The notes beneath the pieces were generated by a model. The model was given only the letters and a program-made list of their open reading frames with translations. It did not search any database and was not told the DNA's origin. Positions 1 through 8,179 of a stretch of 64,000 nt of DNA are shown piece by piece (positions within the stretch are counted from its first letter, which is position 1; each line of letters starts with the position of its first letter). A program made the position numbers and the translations under genes. Source of the DNA: Pseudonocardia kujensis (GTDB lineage Bacteria; Actinomycetota; Actinomycetes; Mycobacteriales; Pseudonocardiaceae); assembly GCF_021283305.1 (NCBI RefSeq), contig NZ_JAJSOK010000014.1:1-64000 (forward strand), given 5' to 3'.

Positions 1-123
1 GGCGACGGCCGCGGCCGCGGAGTGCAGCTGCGCGTAGGTCAGCACGTACTCGTCGAGCTTCACGGCGGGGCGGTCGCCGTGCTCGCGAGCGGTCGCGACG
101 AGGTTCGCGGCCAGGTTGGTCAT
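1..123 (-). CDS. AMP-dependent acyl-CoA synthetase/ligase, N-terminus only (partial)
   Basis: Only the first 41 codons lie in the window; the gene runs off the left edge. The peptide begins MTNLAANLVATAREHG and continues DRPAVKLDEYVLTYAQL, the usual opening of fatty-acid/aryl-CoA ligases, where a 'tYaqL' segment precedes the nucleotide-binding core. Such enzymes activate a carboxylate to acyl-AMP and then acyl-CoA in the cytosol. The ATG at 123 is preceded by GGAGAG. The gene is the last visible member of the minus-strand catabolic operon, about 200 bp downstream of the MmgE/PrpD stop, so it may activate a product or co-substrate of that pathway. The family call rests on a short stretch, and no catalytic motif is in view. 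Confidence 0.6.
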   Translation of the reverse strand, partial: MTNLAANLVATAREHGDRPAVKLDEYVLTYAQLHSAAAAVA

Positions 124-322
124 CGTCAACTCTCCGGGATTCGAGTTCGTTCGTGGTCGGGAGAAGCCGGCATTCCCCCGCGGAACGGGCCGCCGTGGAC
201 GGACGGCGCGCGCGGAGGGCGGATCGCCGCGAGCGCGCCGTCCTCCCGTGGACAGGGCGGCGCGCAGGCCCGTGCCACCCCGAAGATGACACGGGCCGCG
301 CGCAGGGTGGCCCTGCCGTCCA

Positions 323-1720
323 TCACGTCCAGGTGAGCTCGAGGAGCGAGCCGAGTGCGGAATGGGCCTCGAACGTGTCGATGGCTTCGGCGAGGGCGAC
401 CGCCTGCTGTTCGCCGATGCGGCGCCTGGCGTTGGCGAGGAACTTCTGTCGTACCTGGTCCGAGCCGAGCGCCCACTCGGGGGTGCCGTGACTGGCAGGC
501 ACCCGATGGCGGACCACCCGCCCGTCGGCCAGGTGCAGCTCCACTTCGCCCGGGAAGTGCGCCGGATAGTCGCTCAGCGGGTCGGGTGGACACTCGACCT
601 TGGCGGCCATGGCGAGGACGGCCGGGTCGTCGAGCGGCTCGTCGTAGAACACCGCGAGATCGACCCGCCTGCGCACCAGCGCGGTCGCGGCCACGTACTG
701 GACGCTGAACAGGGCGTCGTAAGTAGTGGCCGGGGCGGTCTTCGCCGCGACCGGCTCGACGACCGCCGGGATCAGCGCCACCGAGGTCGGGCAGACGACC
801 TTCACCACCTCCTCCGGTCCGATCCGGTCGCGGCCGAGCTCATCGAGCACGGCGAACGCCGCATCGGCGAAGGCGTGGGTGAAGTGGCAGCACGGGTAGG
901 GCTTGAGCGCGATCTCCGGGGTCCACCACCGCTCGCCGAGGTCGTCGAGGCCGAGGTCCTCCGGAACACGGCCGAGGTGGGCGGCGTAGAGGCCCTTGCT
1001 GCCTTCGAGCACCGCGGCGGGTCCCCGAAAACCCGCCTCGGCCATCGTCACCGCAACCAGCCCGGCGTGCGCGGCCCAGCCGGGGTGCATCCGCTTCAGC
1101 CAGGAGCCCTGGATCTCCAGGATTCCAGCGGCCTGGCTGCCGCACAGCCCCAACGCGCTGGTCAATGTGTCGGGGTCGAGGCCGCGCAGGTGCGCGGCGA
1201 CGCAGGCGGCGGCGAAGGTGCCTGCGATGCCGGTCGGGTGGAACCCGCGGGCGTGGAACTCCCCCGCCCCCGCGGCCGCCAGCCTGCAGCCGACCTCGAG
1301 CCCGATCACGTACGCCGTCAGCACGGCGGCCCCGGAGGCGCCCTCGGCCTCACCGACCGCCAGCGCGGCCGCCAGTGCCGGGCCGCTGGCGTGGTAGATC
1401 GCGCCGATGTGGGTGTCGTCGAAGTCCAGCCCGTGCATCAGCGTGCCGTTGACCAGCGCGGCCGAGGCGGCGGGCAGTGGGGTGCCGTACCCGAGGGCGT
1501 GCGCCTCGGTGCCGGCGCCAAGTCGGGTCCCGGCCGTGTGGACCGCTTGCCCGAAGTCCGTCCCCGCGGCGGCGAGGGCGGTACCGGTCGCGTCGAGCAG
1601 GTGGTCGCGGGCGACGGCGCGCACGGGCGCCGGGATGTCCGCGAGGGTGAGTCCGGTGGTCCAGCGGGCGATGCGTGCGGACGCCGTGTCGCGTGCGGTC
1701 TCGGCGAGGGTGGCGGTCAT
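323..1720 (-). CDS. MmgE/PrpD family protein (first copy)
   Basis: 465 aa, normal length for MmgE/PrpD. The family includes 2-methylcitrate dehydratase (PrpD), cis-aconitate decarboxylase and iminodisuccinate epimerase, all acting on polycarboxylates in the cytosol. Family marks visible are the all-helical N-terminal half with HGLDFDDTHIGA near residue 96, the GFHPTGIAGTFAAA stretch, the KRMHPGWAAHAGL segment and the lid motif KPYPCCHFTHAF. The ATG at 1720 follows GGAGGAGA and overlaps the stop of the upstream MFS gene by 4 bp, so the two are probably translationally coupled. A second paralogue lies at 14191-15621. Which of the family reactions it performs cannot be read from the sequence. 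Confidence 0.88.
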   Translation of the reverse strand: MTATLAETARDTASARIARWTTGLTLADIPAPVRAVARDHLLDATGTALAAAGTDFGQAVHTAGTRLGAGTEAHALGYGTPLPAASAALVNGTLMHGLDFDDTHIGAIYHASGPALAAALAVGEAEGASGAAVLTAYVIGLEVGCRLAAAGAGEFHARGFHPTGIAGTFAAACVAAHLRGLDPDTLTSALGLCGSQAAGILEIQGSWLKRMHPGWAAHAGLVAVTMAEAGFRGPAAVLEGSKGLYAAHLGRVPEDLGLDDLGERWWTPEIALKPYPCCHFTHAFADAAFAVLDELGRDRIGPEEVVKVVCPTSVALIPAVVEPVAAKTAPATTYDALFSVQYVAATALVRRRVDLAVFYDEPLDDPAVLAMAAKVECPPDPLSDYPAHFPGEVELHLADGRVVRHRVPASHGTPEWALGSDQVRQKFLANARRRIGEQQAVALAEAIDTFEAHSALGSLLELTWT

Positions 1721-3117
1721 GAGCGGTCTCCTCCGATCTCCTCGAGGCGGCGACCGCGGGTGCGCTCACCGAAGAGCCCGACGGTCAGCCCGCCGAGCAG
1801 GACGAACACGGCGGTGGCTGTGAACACGCCGCCGAAGCCGAGAGCACCCGCGATGGCGGCGACCAGGAAGGCACCACCGAAGCCGGCCAGCCGGCCGAGG
1901 CCGTTCGCGAAGCCCGCGCCGAGCCCGCGCAGCGCGGTCGGGAAGACCTCCGGCAGGTAGGCGTAGACGACAGCGGTGTTGGTCTGCAGGAGCAGGGTGA
2001 CCAGGAATCCACTGGCCACGAGCAGCCAGTACGCGCCGGTGAAGGCGAAGACGAGCATGGCAGCGGCGATCACCGCCGTCAGCACGAGGCTGGTCGTCCT
2101 GCGTTGGAACCGGTCGGTCAGGGCCATCCCGCCCAGCGCCCCGATGAAGGGGGCTACCGAGAAGATGGTGGTGATGCTCAGCGCCTCGGTGGTGGAGTAG
2201 CCCTTCTCCACCAGCAGGGTCGGGACCCACGAGTTGAACCCGTAGAAGCCGAGGATGCCGAAGACCATCGTCAACGAGGCCACGATCGTGCGCTTACGGA
2301 TCCCGGCGGCGAACAGGTCGGTGGGCCGGTGCGGTGCCTCGACCTGCGGGTGCTCGACGATCTCGGGCAGCGGGCCGGGAAGCTGGGACTCCAGCTGCTC
2401 GACGGTCGACCGCGCCTCGGCTACCCGCCTGTTGACGGCAGCCCACCGGACCGATTCCGGCAGCAGGAACTGCGCGACGACGGCCGGCACCAGGCCGATC
2501 GCGCCGACCACGAACAGCCAGCGCCACGCGTCGGGACCGAGCGGGACGATCAGCCGGGCCGCGCCGGCGATCAACGGGACGCCGAGCAGGCCGATGCCCA
2601 GCATGAGGGCCTGGCAGCGCCCCCGGCTCGCGCCGGGGAACATCTCGGCGACGTAGACGATCAGCACCCCGGTCACGGCCTGGATGCCGAGGCCGGTGAG
2701 GACGCGCAGCACTCCGAGGACGGCGAGGTTGGGCGCGATCGCGGACAACAGGGAGGCCAGCGCGTAGAACACGGTCGCCCAGACGACGGTGCGCTTGCGC
2801 CCGAAGCGGTCCGACAGCCTGCCACCGAGGATGGCCCCGACGAACATGCCGATGAAGCTGTAGGAGGTCAGCTGCCCGATCTGGGCCACCGACAACCCCC
2901 ACTCTGCGCGGATGGCCGGGGCGGCGTAGGACAGCGCGTTGGTGTCGGCGAGGTCGCAGGCGAAGAGGATGCCTAGCAGCACCATCCATCCGCGATGGGA
3001 GCGCGTCGTGCGGGGCAGTCGTTCCAGCCGGGCCGCGAGCGCGCCTGCGGAGGCTGTGTCGTCGGCAGGTGTGTCAGCGGGCCGGCGGTCGATTGCGGGG
3101 TCGAGGGTGTCGTCCAT
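1717..3117 (-). CDS. MFS transporter
   Basis: 466 aa, about 12 hydrophobic segments split by a central cytoplasmic loop (residues about 215-265). The first-half signature GRLSDRFGRKR after TM2 and the equivalent ALTDRFQRRT in the second half mark a major facilitator, closest in feel to the AAHS/metabolite:H+ symporter group. It would import or export a small organic acid across the cytoplasmic membrane. ATG at 3117 has AAGGAGAG upstream. It sits between the DUF4387 and MmgE/PrpD genes of the minus-strand operon (44 bp after the former, 4-bp overlap with the latter), so the likely cargo is the pathway substrate. Direction of transport and substrate are not determined. Confidence 0.88.
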   Translation of the reverse strand: MDDTLDPAIDRRPADTPADDTASAGALAARLERLPRTTRSHRGWMVLLGILFACDLADTNALSYAAPAIRAEWGLSVAQIGQLTSYSFIGMFVGAILGGRLSDRFGRKRTVVWATVFYALASLLSAIAPNLAVLGVLRVLTGLGIQAVTGVLIVYVAEMFPGASRGRCQALMLGIGLLGVPLIAGAARLIVPLGPDAWRWLFVVGAIGLVPAVVAQFLLPESVRWAAVNRRVAEARSTVEQLESQLPGPLPEIVEHPQVEAPHRPTDLFAAGIRKRTIVASLTMVFGILGFYGFNSWVPTLLVEKGYSTTEALSITTIFSVAPFIGALGGMALTDRFQRRTTSLVLTAVIAAAMLVFAFTGAYWLLVASGFLVTLLLQTNTAVVYAYLPEVFPTALRGLGAGFANGLGRLAGFGGAFLVAAIAGALGFGGVFTATAVFVLLGGLTVGLFGERTRGRRLEEIGGDRS

Positions 3118-3161
3118 CGTGCTCTCCTTCGAGCCGGTGGTGAGGTGTTTGGCGAGGTGTC

Positions 3162-3476
3162 TCAGTCGGGGATCGGGATGTCGAGCAACGGGGCGTGCTG
3201 CGCGGCGCCGAACGTGTCGCGTTCGCCGGGGCCGCCCTGGAAGCCGCGTCGGAGGATCGTGAACTTGAAGGCGAGCGCGGGCTCGAAGAACGTGCAGATC
3301 CGGATGTCGCTCTCGGGTGCGCGGTACAGCTCGGCAAGTCGGGCCACCGTCAGCACGCCGCTGTCGCGGACGCGGGCGTAGACCGCGGGATCGTCGAACA
3401 GCACGTCGAAGGTGATCTCGTAGGGGCCGGCGTTCTTGCTGCGCACGACCGTTGCGAGCTCGGCCAGCGTCGTCAT
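3162..3476 (-). CDS. DUF4387 domain protein (first copy)
   Basis: 104 aa. The sequence opens MTTLAELATVVRSKNAGPY; the RSKNAGPxxxTxDxxF block is the mark of DUF4387, a small domain of unknown function found next to, or fused to the end of, AtuA/DUF1446 proteins. The ATG at 3476 overlaps the AtuA stop by 4 bp (ATGA). I chose this start over a longer open frame to 3554 because the extra residues are arginine-rich and the paralogue at 15660-15971 begins at the same point. The fixed partnership suggests the two proteins form one enzyme. No catalytic residue is assignable. Confidence 0.85.
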   Translation of the reverse strand: MTTLAELATVVRSKNAGPYEITFDVLFDDPAVYARVRDSGVLTVARLAELYRAPESDIRICTFFEPALAFKFTILRRGFQGGPGERDTFGAAQHAPLLDIPIPD

Positions 3477-4825
3477 GCGCCCACCTTCCGATGCACGACC
3501 GGGAACAGGTCGAGCCCCTCGGCGTCGATGACGTGGAAGAGCGCGAACACGCACGCGGGACCGATCGGGTTGTCCAGCGGGTTCAGGGGGAGGGCGAGGT
3601 TGCCCGCCGTCGCCTTCTGGCCCGGGTAGGACAGGTGCAGCACCCCGATCCGCACGCTCGCGCAGATCGCCTTCGCCAGTGCGGGGGTCGGGGCGACGAT
3701 CTCGCCGAGGATCCCGACCTCGTGCGGGGTGTCGCGGTTCGGCTCTCGCTCCCCCATGACGGCGTCGCGGCCGTAGACGTGGAAGGTCACGGTGGCGTCC
3801 CCCGCCGCCAGCTCGGGGTGCAGCTCGCCCGCGTGCGCCTCGACCCGGGTCAGGAACTCGTCCAGCTGGCCGATGAGGAGCGGGTCGCGCACACCGCCGA
3901 TGAACACGCAGCGATGCCCGACGACCGCCGCGCCCTCCAGCTTCACGGTCGCCCGCTCGGCGGGCTCGTGCCTGCTGCCCGCCACCCGCACCGTGCGGTC
4001 GTCGAGCGCGGTGTAGGTGCAGTCTCGCAGGTCGAGCATTCCGGCTGGTCCGGGCAGCAGGTCGGGACGGGACTTCTCGTAGAGCGTGTGCGCGGCCACC
4101 GACAGCGGGGTGCAGGCCTGGCCGGGGCTCATGGGGGTGAGGTCGAAGGAGTCAGCGCGAACCGTGGCCAGGACGCCTCCACCCTTCGGTTCGGCGCAGG
4201 CTCCGCCGCACTCGAGGATCTTCCCGACGTGCCAGGCAACGCCGGCGTCCACGCCGCGGCGCTCCAGGAACGCGGCGTACGGGGCCGGGTCGTACGCCCG
4301 GCCGGCGACGATCACGTCGACCGGGTCGGGCCCGGCGAGGATCGCCGCGAACGGCTCGGCTCCCATTTGGGCGACGATCGCAGTGCAGGCGTCGACGTCG
4401 GCGGCGGTGGGCACCTCACCGCGCGGGTTCGGCTGGACTAGGTGAAGCCGGTCGTGGACCACGTCGGCGGGGACGTCGGCGTAAACGGCAGCGACCCGCA
4501 GCACGACCCCCTCCTCGGCGGCGAGCCGGTCGATGAGCTCGACCATGCCGTCGACCTGGGCGTTCGTCCCTGCGCCACCGGCCGAGCCGATCAGCAGGGG
4601 GACACCGAACTCGTGCACGGCCCGAAGCATCGGTCGCAGGTCACGGGCGTAGGACTCCTCGGTGACGAGCGTGTCCCCCAGCCCGAGCATCGACGGCCCC
4701 GGGTCGGTCGAGCCGGAGTCCACCACGATGGCGTCGACGCCAGCCTCGACGGTCGCCCGGAAGTCCGCGTGCGGGTAGCCGTAGCCCAGCATTCCGGTCG
4801 GCGTCAGGATCCGGGTCTCGCTCAT
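3473..4825 (-). CDS. AtuA-like protein (DUF1446), first copy
   Basis: 450 aa. It resembles the AtuA/DUF1446 family named after the acyclic terpene utilisation locus of Pseudomonas; the biochemical function of the family is not settled as far as I know. Visible landmarks are TPTGMLGYGYP at the start, VVDSGSTDPGP near residue 35, IGSAGGAGTNAQVDGM, VAGRAYDPAPYAA, HVGKILECGG and TPLSVAAHTLYEKS. The protein is cytosolic, with no signal or membrane segment. It overlaps the LLM monooxygenase stop and the DUF4387 start by 4 bp each, so three proteins are made in tight coupling. It was probably recruited as a hydratase/dehydratase-like step in carboxylate breakdown, but that is inference. The paralogue at 15973-17352 is clearly diverged. 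Confidence 0.85.
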   Translation of the reverse strand: MSETRILTPTGMLGYGYPHADFRATVEAGVDAIVVDSGSTDPGPSMLGLGDTLVTEESYARDLRPMLRAVHEFGVPLLIGSAGGAGTNAQVDGMVELIDRLAAEEGVVLRVAAVYADVPADVVHDRLHLVQPNPRGEVPTAADVDACTAIVAQMGAEPFAAILAGPDPVDVIVAGRAYDPAPYAAFLERRGVDAGVAWHVGKILECGGACAEPKGGGVLATVRADSFDLTPMSPGQACTPLSVAAHTLYEKSRPDLLPGPAGMLDLRDCTYTALDDRTVRVAGSRHEPAERATVKLEGAAVVGHRCVFIGGVRDPLLIGQLDEFLTRVEAHAGELHPELAAGDATVTFHVYGRDAVMGEREPNRDTPHEVGILGEIVAPTPALAKAICASVRIGVLHLSYPGQKATAGNLALPLNPLDNPIGPACVFALFHVIDAEGLDLFPVVHRKVGA

Positions 4826-6183
4826 GCGGTCACCGGCAGCGAGCGGGCGGGCTCGGGCACGGGCAGGCCGAGGTGTCCCCGCAGCGTGGTGCCCTCGTAC
4901 TCGCGCCGCACGAGCCCGCGCCGCTGCAGCTCGGGCACCACGAGGCGGGAGAAGTCGTCATAGCTCGCCGGTACGCTCGCCGCGGCGAGGACGAAGCCGT
5001 CGCAGCAGGTCCCGAACCACTCCTCCAGCGTGTCCGCGACCTGCTCCGGGCTGCCCACGATCGTCGAGCCCTCGGCCAGTGTGCCCCGCCCCGAACATTC
5101 GACGAAGTCCCGGACGGACGGGTTGGGCTGCCCGCTGGCGGCGATCACCCTATCCCGCAGGCTGTGCCAGGACATCGCGGCAAGCTCGGCGTCGGTGAAC
5201 GGCTCGTCGATCGGCCGCCCGGAGAAGTCGGTGTTGAGGACCTCGCACAGCAGGGCGAGCCCGTCTTCGGTGCGGGCCAGCCCGGACAGCAGCCGATGCT
5301 TCTCGGCGGCCAGTTCCGGGGTCTCCGCAGTGATCACCGTGACCGCCGGCGCGACGACCACGCTCTCGGGGTCGCGGCCGGCCGCCGCCACGGCCTGGCG
5401 CAACGCCCGGTAGCTGGACTCGCCGCTGCGCCGGTCCCGGTAGCTGGTGAAGATGACGTCGGCCCACCGGCCGGCGAAGGCCATCCCACGCCCGCTCATC
5501 CCCGCCTGCAGCAGAACCGGCTGCCCCTGCGGCGAACGCGGAACCGGGAACGTGCCGTGGCTGGCGAAGAACCGGCCGTCGTGGTCGAGGCGGTGCACCT
5601 TGGCCGGATCGGCGAACTCGCCGGTCCGCTTGTCCACCAGCAAGGCATCGGGGTCCCAGGTCCCCCACATCCTCGTGACGACGTCGACGAACTCGTCGGC
5701 CCGGTCATACCGCTCGTCGTGCTCGAGGTGGGCGACCCGGCCGAAGTTCGCCGCCTCGGAGTCGTTGAGCGAGGTCACGATGTTCCACGCGACCCGCCCG
5801 CCGGTCATGAGATCCAGCGTGGCGAAGTGTCGCGCGACATGGAACGGCTCGTAGTAGGTGGTCGAGTACGTCGCGCCGAGGCCGAGGTGGCGAGTGGCGG
5901 AGGCCATCGCCATCAGCACGACCGTCGGGTCCATCTTCACCGAGCGGATCCCGTGCCGGACCGCGAGATCGTGGTTGCCGCCGTAGAGGTCCGGCATGGC
6001 CAGCCGGTCGTCGAAGAACGCCATGTCGAACCGGCCGTCCTCGAGTGTGCGGGCGATTCGGGCGAAGTACTCCGCGGTGAGGAAGTCCTCCTTCGACGTC
6101 ATCGCCCGCCACGAGCCGACATAGTTGGAACAGTTCTGCGCCTGAAGGAAGGCGACCAGCGCCATCCTGCGATTCGTCGACAT
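4822..6183 (-). CDS. LLM-class flavin-dependent monooxygenase (NtaA/SnaA/DszA type)
   Basis: 453 aa. It belongs to the bacterial luciferase-like FMN monooxygenases of the nitrilotriacetate monooxygenase branch. Landmarks are SNYVGSWR, ARTLEDGRFDMAFFDD, ATYSTTYYEPFHVARHFA, SGGRVAWNIVTSLN-like GGRVAWNIVTS, and QAGMSGRGMAFAGRWAD. These enzymes use FMNH2 from a separate reductase and O2 to oxidise C-N or C-S bonds; no reductase gene is adjacent. Start: ATG at 6183 (MSTNRRMALVAF) is preferred because the longer frame to 6432 adds low-complexity sequence that runs across the divergent promoter region. It is the first gene of the minus-strand operon and divergent from an IclR gene 176 bp away, which is the likely regulator. 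A family C-N oxidation role is plausible but the substrate is unknown. Confidence 0.88.
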   Translation of the reverse strand: MSTNRRMALVAFLQAQNCSNYVGSWRAMTSKEDFLTAEYFARIARTLEDGRFDMAFFDDRLAMPDLYGGNHDLAVRHGIRSVKMDPTVVLMAMASATRHLGLGATYSTTYYEPFHVARHFATLDLMTGGRVAWNIVTSLNDSEAANFGRVAHLEHDERYDRADEFVDVVTRMWGTWDPDALLVDKRTGEFADPAKVHRLDHDGRFFASHGTFPVPRSPQGQPVLLQAGMSGRGMAFAGRWADVIFTSYRDRRSGESSYRALRQAVAAAGRDPESVVVAPAVTVITAETPELAAEKHRLLSGLARTEDGLALLCEVLNTDFSGRPIDEPFTDAELAAMSWHSLRDRVIAASGQPNPSVRDFVECSGRGTLAEGSTIVGSPEQVADTLEEWFGTCCDGFVLAAASVPASYDDFSRLVVPELQRRGLVRREYEGTTLRGHLGLPVPEPARSLPVTA

Positions 6184-6288
6184 TGGACAGTCCTCGTCCG
6201 GCTCGGGGCATGCGTCGGCGCACACGCCGGGGTCGTGGGTCTCGGGTTGCGGAGCGCGCCGTCCGCGGCGCCTCCGTGCGGACCATCC

Positions 6289-6318
6289 TGCGGTCGAGCC
6301 GCTACCGTCGACAACGCA
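6289..6318. promoter_or_regulatory. Imperfect inverted repeat between LLM operon and IclR gene
   Basis: In the 176-bp divergent region the sequence TGCGGTCGA (6289-6297) faces TCGAC-AACGCA (6308-6318), an imperfect dyad with matching TGCG/CGCA outer ends. Its position fits an operator for the adjacent IclR protein, but the arms need a two-base gap to align and GC-rich DNA throws up such matches by chance. Confidence 0.25.
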
Positions 6319-6359
6319 AGGTGCAGCATCTGAAACCAACGCGGGAAAGGGCTGGTCAG

Positions 6360-7205
6360 GTGGCTGAGGACGGACACGTCCGTGCCCTACGGGTACTGGA
6401 GACCCTCGCCGGGATGCAGCAGCCGGCGGCACTCATGGCGGTTGCCGAGCGGTCCGGGCTGCCCAAGACGAAGACGTACCGGGCGCTGCGTGACCTGCAG
6501 AGCCACGGATACGTCGACCATGTGGGACGCAGCGGCTACCGGATCGGCAGCCGGGCCGTCGCGCTGGCGTCGCTCATCGGGCCGCGCCCGGCGCTGCTGC
6601 AGCGCGCCCAGCCGGTCCTCGCGCGGCTCGCCGCACAGTCCGCCGAGACCGCGACGCTGCATCTGCGCAGCGGCGCCCACCGGGTCCTGGTGCTCGGCGC
6701 GGAGCCGCCCGGCAATTCCGCCAGGCGGATCGCGACGATCGGCGAACGCTCCCCGCTTTCCTCAGGCTGCGGCGGAACGGCGATCCTGGCGTTCCTGCCG
6801 CCCTCCGAGGTTGACGACGTGATCCGGACCCAGGCCGGTTCCGCGCTGCGTCCCGACCTGGCCGAGCAGCTCGATCGGGTCCGCCGTGAGGGCTACGCCA
6901 CCTCGCGGTCCGCCAACCACTCCGGCATGAACGGCATCGCAGCGCCGCTGCTCGACCCCGACACTGGGCACGCACTCGGCTCGATCGCGATCGCGGGTCA
7001 GGAGATCCGGCTGCCCGAGCCGACCCTGCTTCGGCTGGCCACTCCCCTGCTCGCGGCGTGCGCCGAGCTCGCGCCTCGTCTGGCCACCGTGTTGGGGCCG
7101 AGCTCCTCCGTGCGCCTGGAGTCGCTCGATGTGACGATCCAGGATTTCCTCGGCCCCCAGCGGCACCCGGGTCGGGCCTCGCGCAAGGAGGTCGTCGGCG
7201 ACTGA
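6360..7205 (+). CDS. IclR family transcriptional regulator (first)
   Basis: 281 aa, standard IclR size. The N-terminal winged helix is visible at residues about 6-65 (VRALRVLETLAG, then SGLPKTKTYRALRDLQSHGYV), followed by the effector domain with LSSGCGGTAILAFLP and the C-terminal NHSGMNGIAAPL and GSIAIAG motifs. Start: GTG at 6360 with GGGAAAGGG about 10 bp upstream; longer frames are arginine-rich and cross the promoter. The gene is divergent from the LLM/AtuA/MmgE operon and tail to tail, 26 bp apart, with a second IclR gene. By position it should control the minus-strand operon in response to a small carboxylate. Confidence 0.88.
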   Translation: MAEDGHVRALRVLETLAGMQQPAALMAVAERSGLPKTKTYRALRDLQSHGYVDHVGRSGYRIGSRAVALASLIGPRPALLQRAQPVLARLAAQSAETATLHLRSGAHRVLVLGAEPPGNSARRIATIGERSPLSSGCGGTAILAFLPPSEVDDVIRTQAGSALRPDLAEQLDRVRREGYATSRSANHSGMNGIAAPLLDPDTGHALGSIAIAGQEIRLPEPTLLRLATPLLAACAELAPRLATVLGPSSSVRLESLDVTIQDFLGPQRHPGRASRKEVVGD

Positions 7206-7231
7206 AGACCTCCGACCTGTCGCGAGCGCTG

Positions 7232-7990
7232 CTATGTCGCCGTCGACGCCAGGTGCCGGGCGACGTCGGCCGCGGCCTCGGTGAGCATGTCCCGGGCCGC
7301 GAGGGCGCGATCCTCGGTCCAGCGGGCGTCGGGGCCGGAGATGGTGAGCGCAAGTGGAGTCTCGTAGCTGCCGGGGACCGGGACCGCGATGCCCCGCACC
7401 CCGGGGTGGTTCTCGCCGTGGGACAGTGCGTACCCGCGCTCCACGACCTGGGCCACGGCCGCGCGCAGGGAGTCGGCCGGGTGCCCGGCACGCTCGGCGA
7501 CCGCGGTGACGGTGGGCTCGTCGAGCCCGGCGAGGATGGCACGACCGCTGCATCCCTGCACCAGCGGCACCGCCTCGCCGACCAGTGCCAGCTGGCGTAG
7601 TGCGTGCGCGTCGCTCTCGACGCCGAACACGATGAGGCCGAGGTCCCCGGCTCTGCGGTGCAGGGTGACGGTCTCCGTGGTCCGGTCGGCGAGCGTGCGC
7701 AGGATCGGGCGGGTGGACTCGTAGAGGTAGGCCTGGGGCGAGATCAGCGCTGCCAGGCCGGTCAGGGCCGGGCCGATGCGGTAGCCGCCGCCCTGCATGC
7801 GCTCGGCGAACCCCTCCTCCTGCAGGACTCTCATCAGCCGATAGCTCGTGCTCTTGGTCAGCCCGACCAGATCGCCGAGCGCGTCGAGCTTGACCGGCTG
7901 ATGCCGGGCCAGCGCCTCCAGCAGTCGAACGGTGCGCCGTGCCGTCTCCGCCCCGCTCGCGCCCTTGGCGCCCGCGTCCACCTCACTCAT
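7232..7990 (-). CDS. IclR family transcriptional regulator (second)
   Basis: 252 aa. The winged helix covers residues about 15-75 (RTVRLLEALARHQPVKLDAL, then GLTKSTSYRLMRVLQEEGFA). The effector domain shows VQGCSGRAILAGL, GENHPGVRGIAVPVPG and LALTISGP. Start: ATG at 7990 (MSEVDAG), with GGAGGAGG immediately upstream; a longer frame to 8080 has no ribosome site. It is divergent, across 189 bp, from the ABC transporter/lyase/hydratase operon, which it most likely regulates. Two palindromes of the form CACAnTGTG lie in that gap. It is only modestly similar to its tail-to-tail neighbour at 6360-7205, so the two probably read different ligands. Confidence 0.9.
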   Translation of the reverse strand: MSEVDAGAKGASGAETARRTVRLLEALARHQPVKLDALGDLVGLTKSTSYRLMRVLQEEGFAERMQGGGYRIGPALTGLAALISPQAYLYESTRPILRTLADRTTETVTLHRRAGDLGLIVFGVESDAHALRQLALVGEAVPLVQGCSGRAILAGLDEPTVTAVAERAGHPADSLRAAVAQVVERGYALSHGENHPGVRGIAVPVPGSYETPLALTISGPDARWTEDRALAARDMLTEAAADVARHLASTAT

Positions 7991-8002
7991 CCCGCCTCCT
8001 CC

Positions 8003-8011
8003 CACAGTGTG
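8003..8011. promoter_or_regulatory. Candidate IclR operator, copy 1 (CACAGTGTG)
   Basis: A palindrome CACA-G-TGTG lies 13 bp upstream of the IclR start codon at 7990, within the IclR/ABC divergent region. A second, longer copy of the same CACAnTGTG core occurs at 8108-8118. The pairing of two like palindromes at the two ends of the intergenic region fits autoregulation plus control of the operon. Confidence 0.45.
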
Positions 8012-8107
8012 CAACCGCGGGCTCTCCCACTCACATGCGGCACCGAGGCGGCCTTGACGCACCGGTCCACACGGTGCCACGCTCTGCGCACTGTAGAACT
8101 AGCCTCC

Positions 8108-8118
8108 TCACAATGTGA
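8108..8118. promoter_or_regulatory. Candidate IclR operator, copy 2 (TCACAATGTGA)
   Basis: TCACA-A-TGTGA is an 11-bp dyad with perfect 5-bp arms, about 62 bp upstream of the substrate-binding protein start at 8180. That is where an operator could block or recruit polymerase for the plus-strand operon. It shares the CACAnTGTG core with 8003-8011. Confidence 0.5.
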
Positions 8119-8179
8119 AACTCGAACACCGATGTTCCACCGGCGACGGCGCCGGTACACCCAAGAGGGGAAGATCGCG

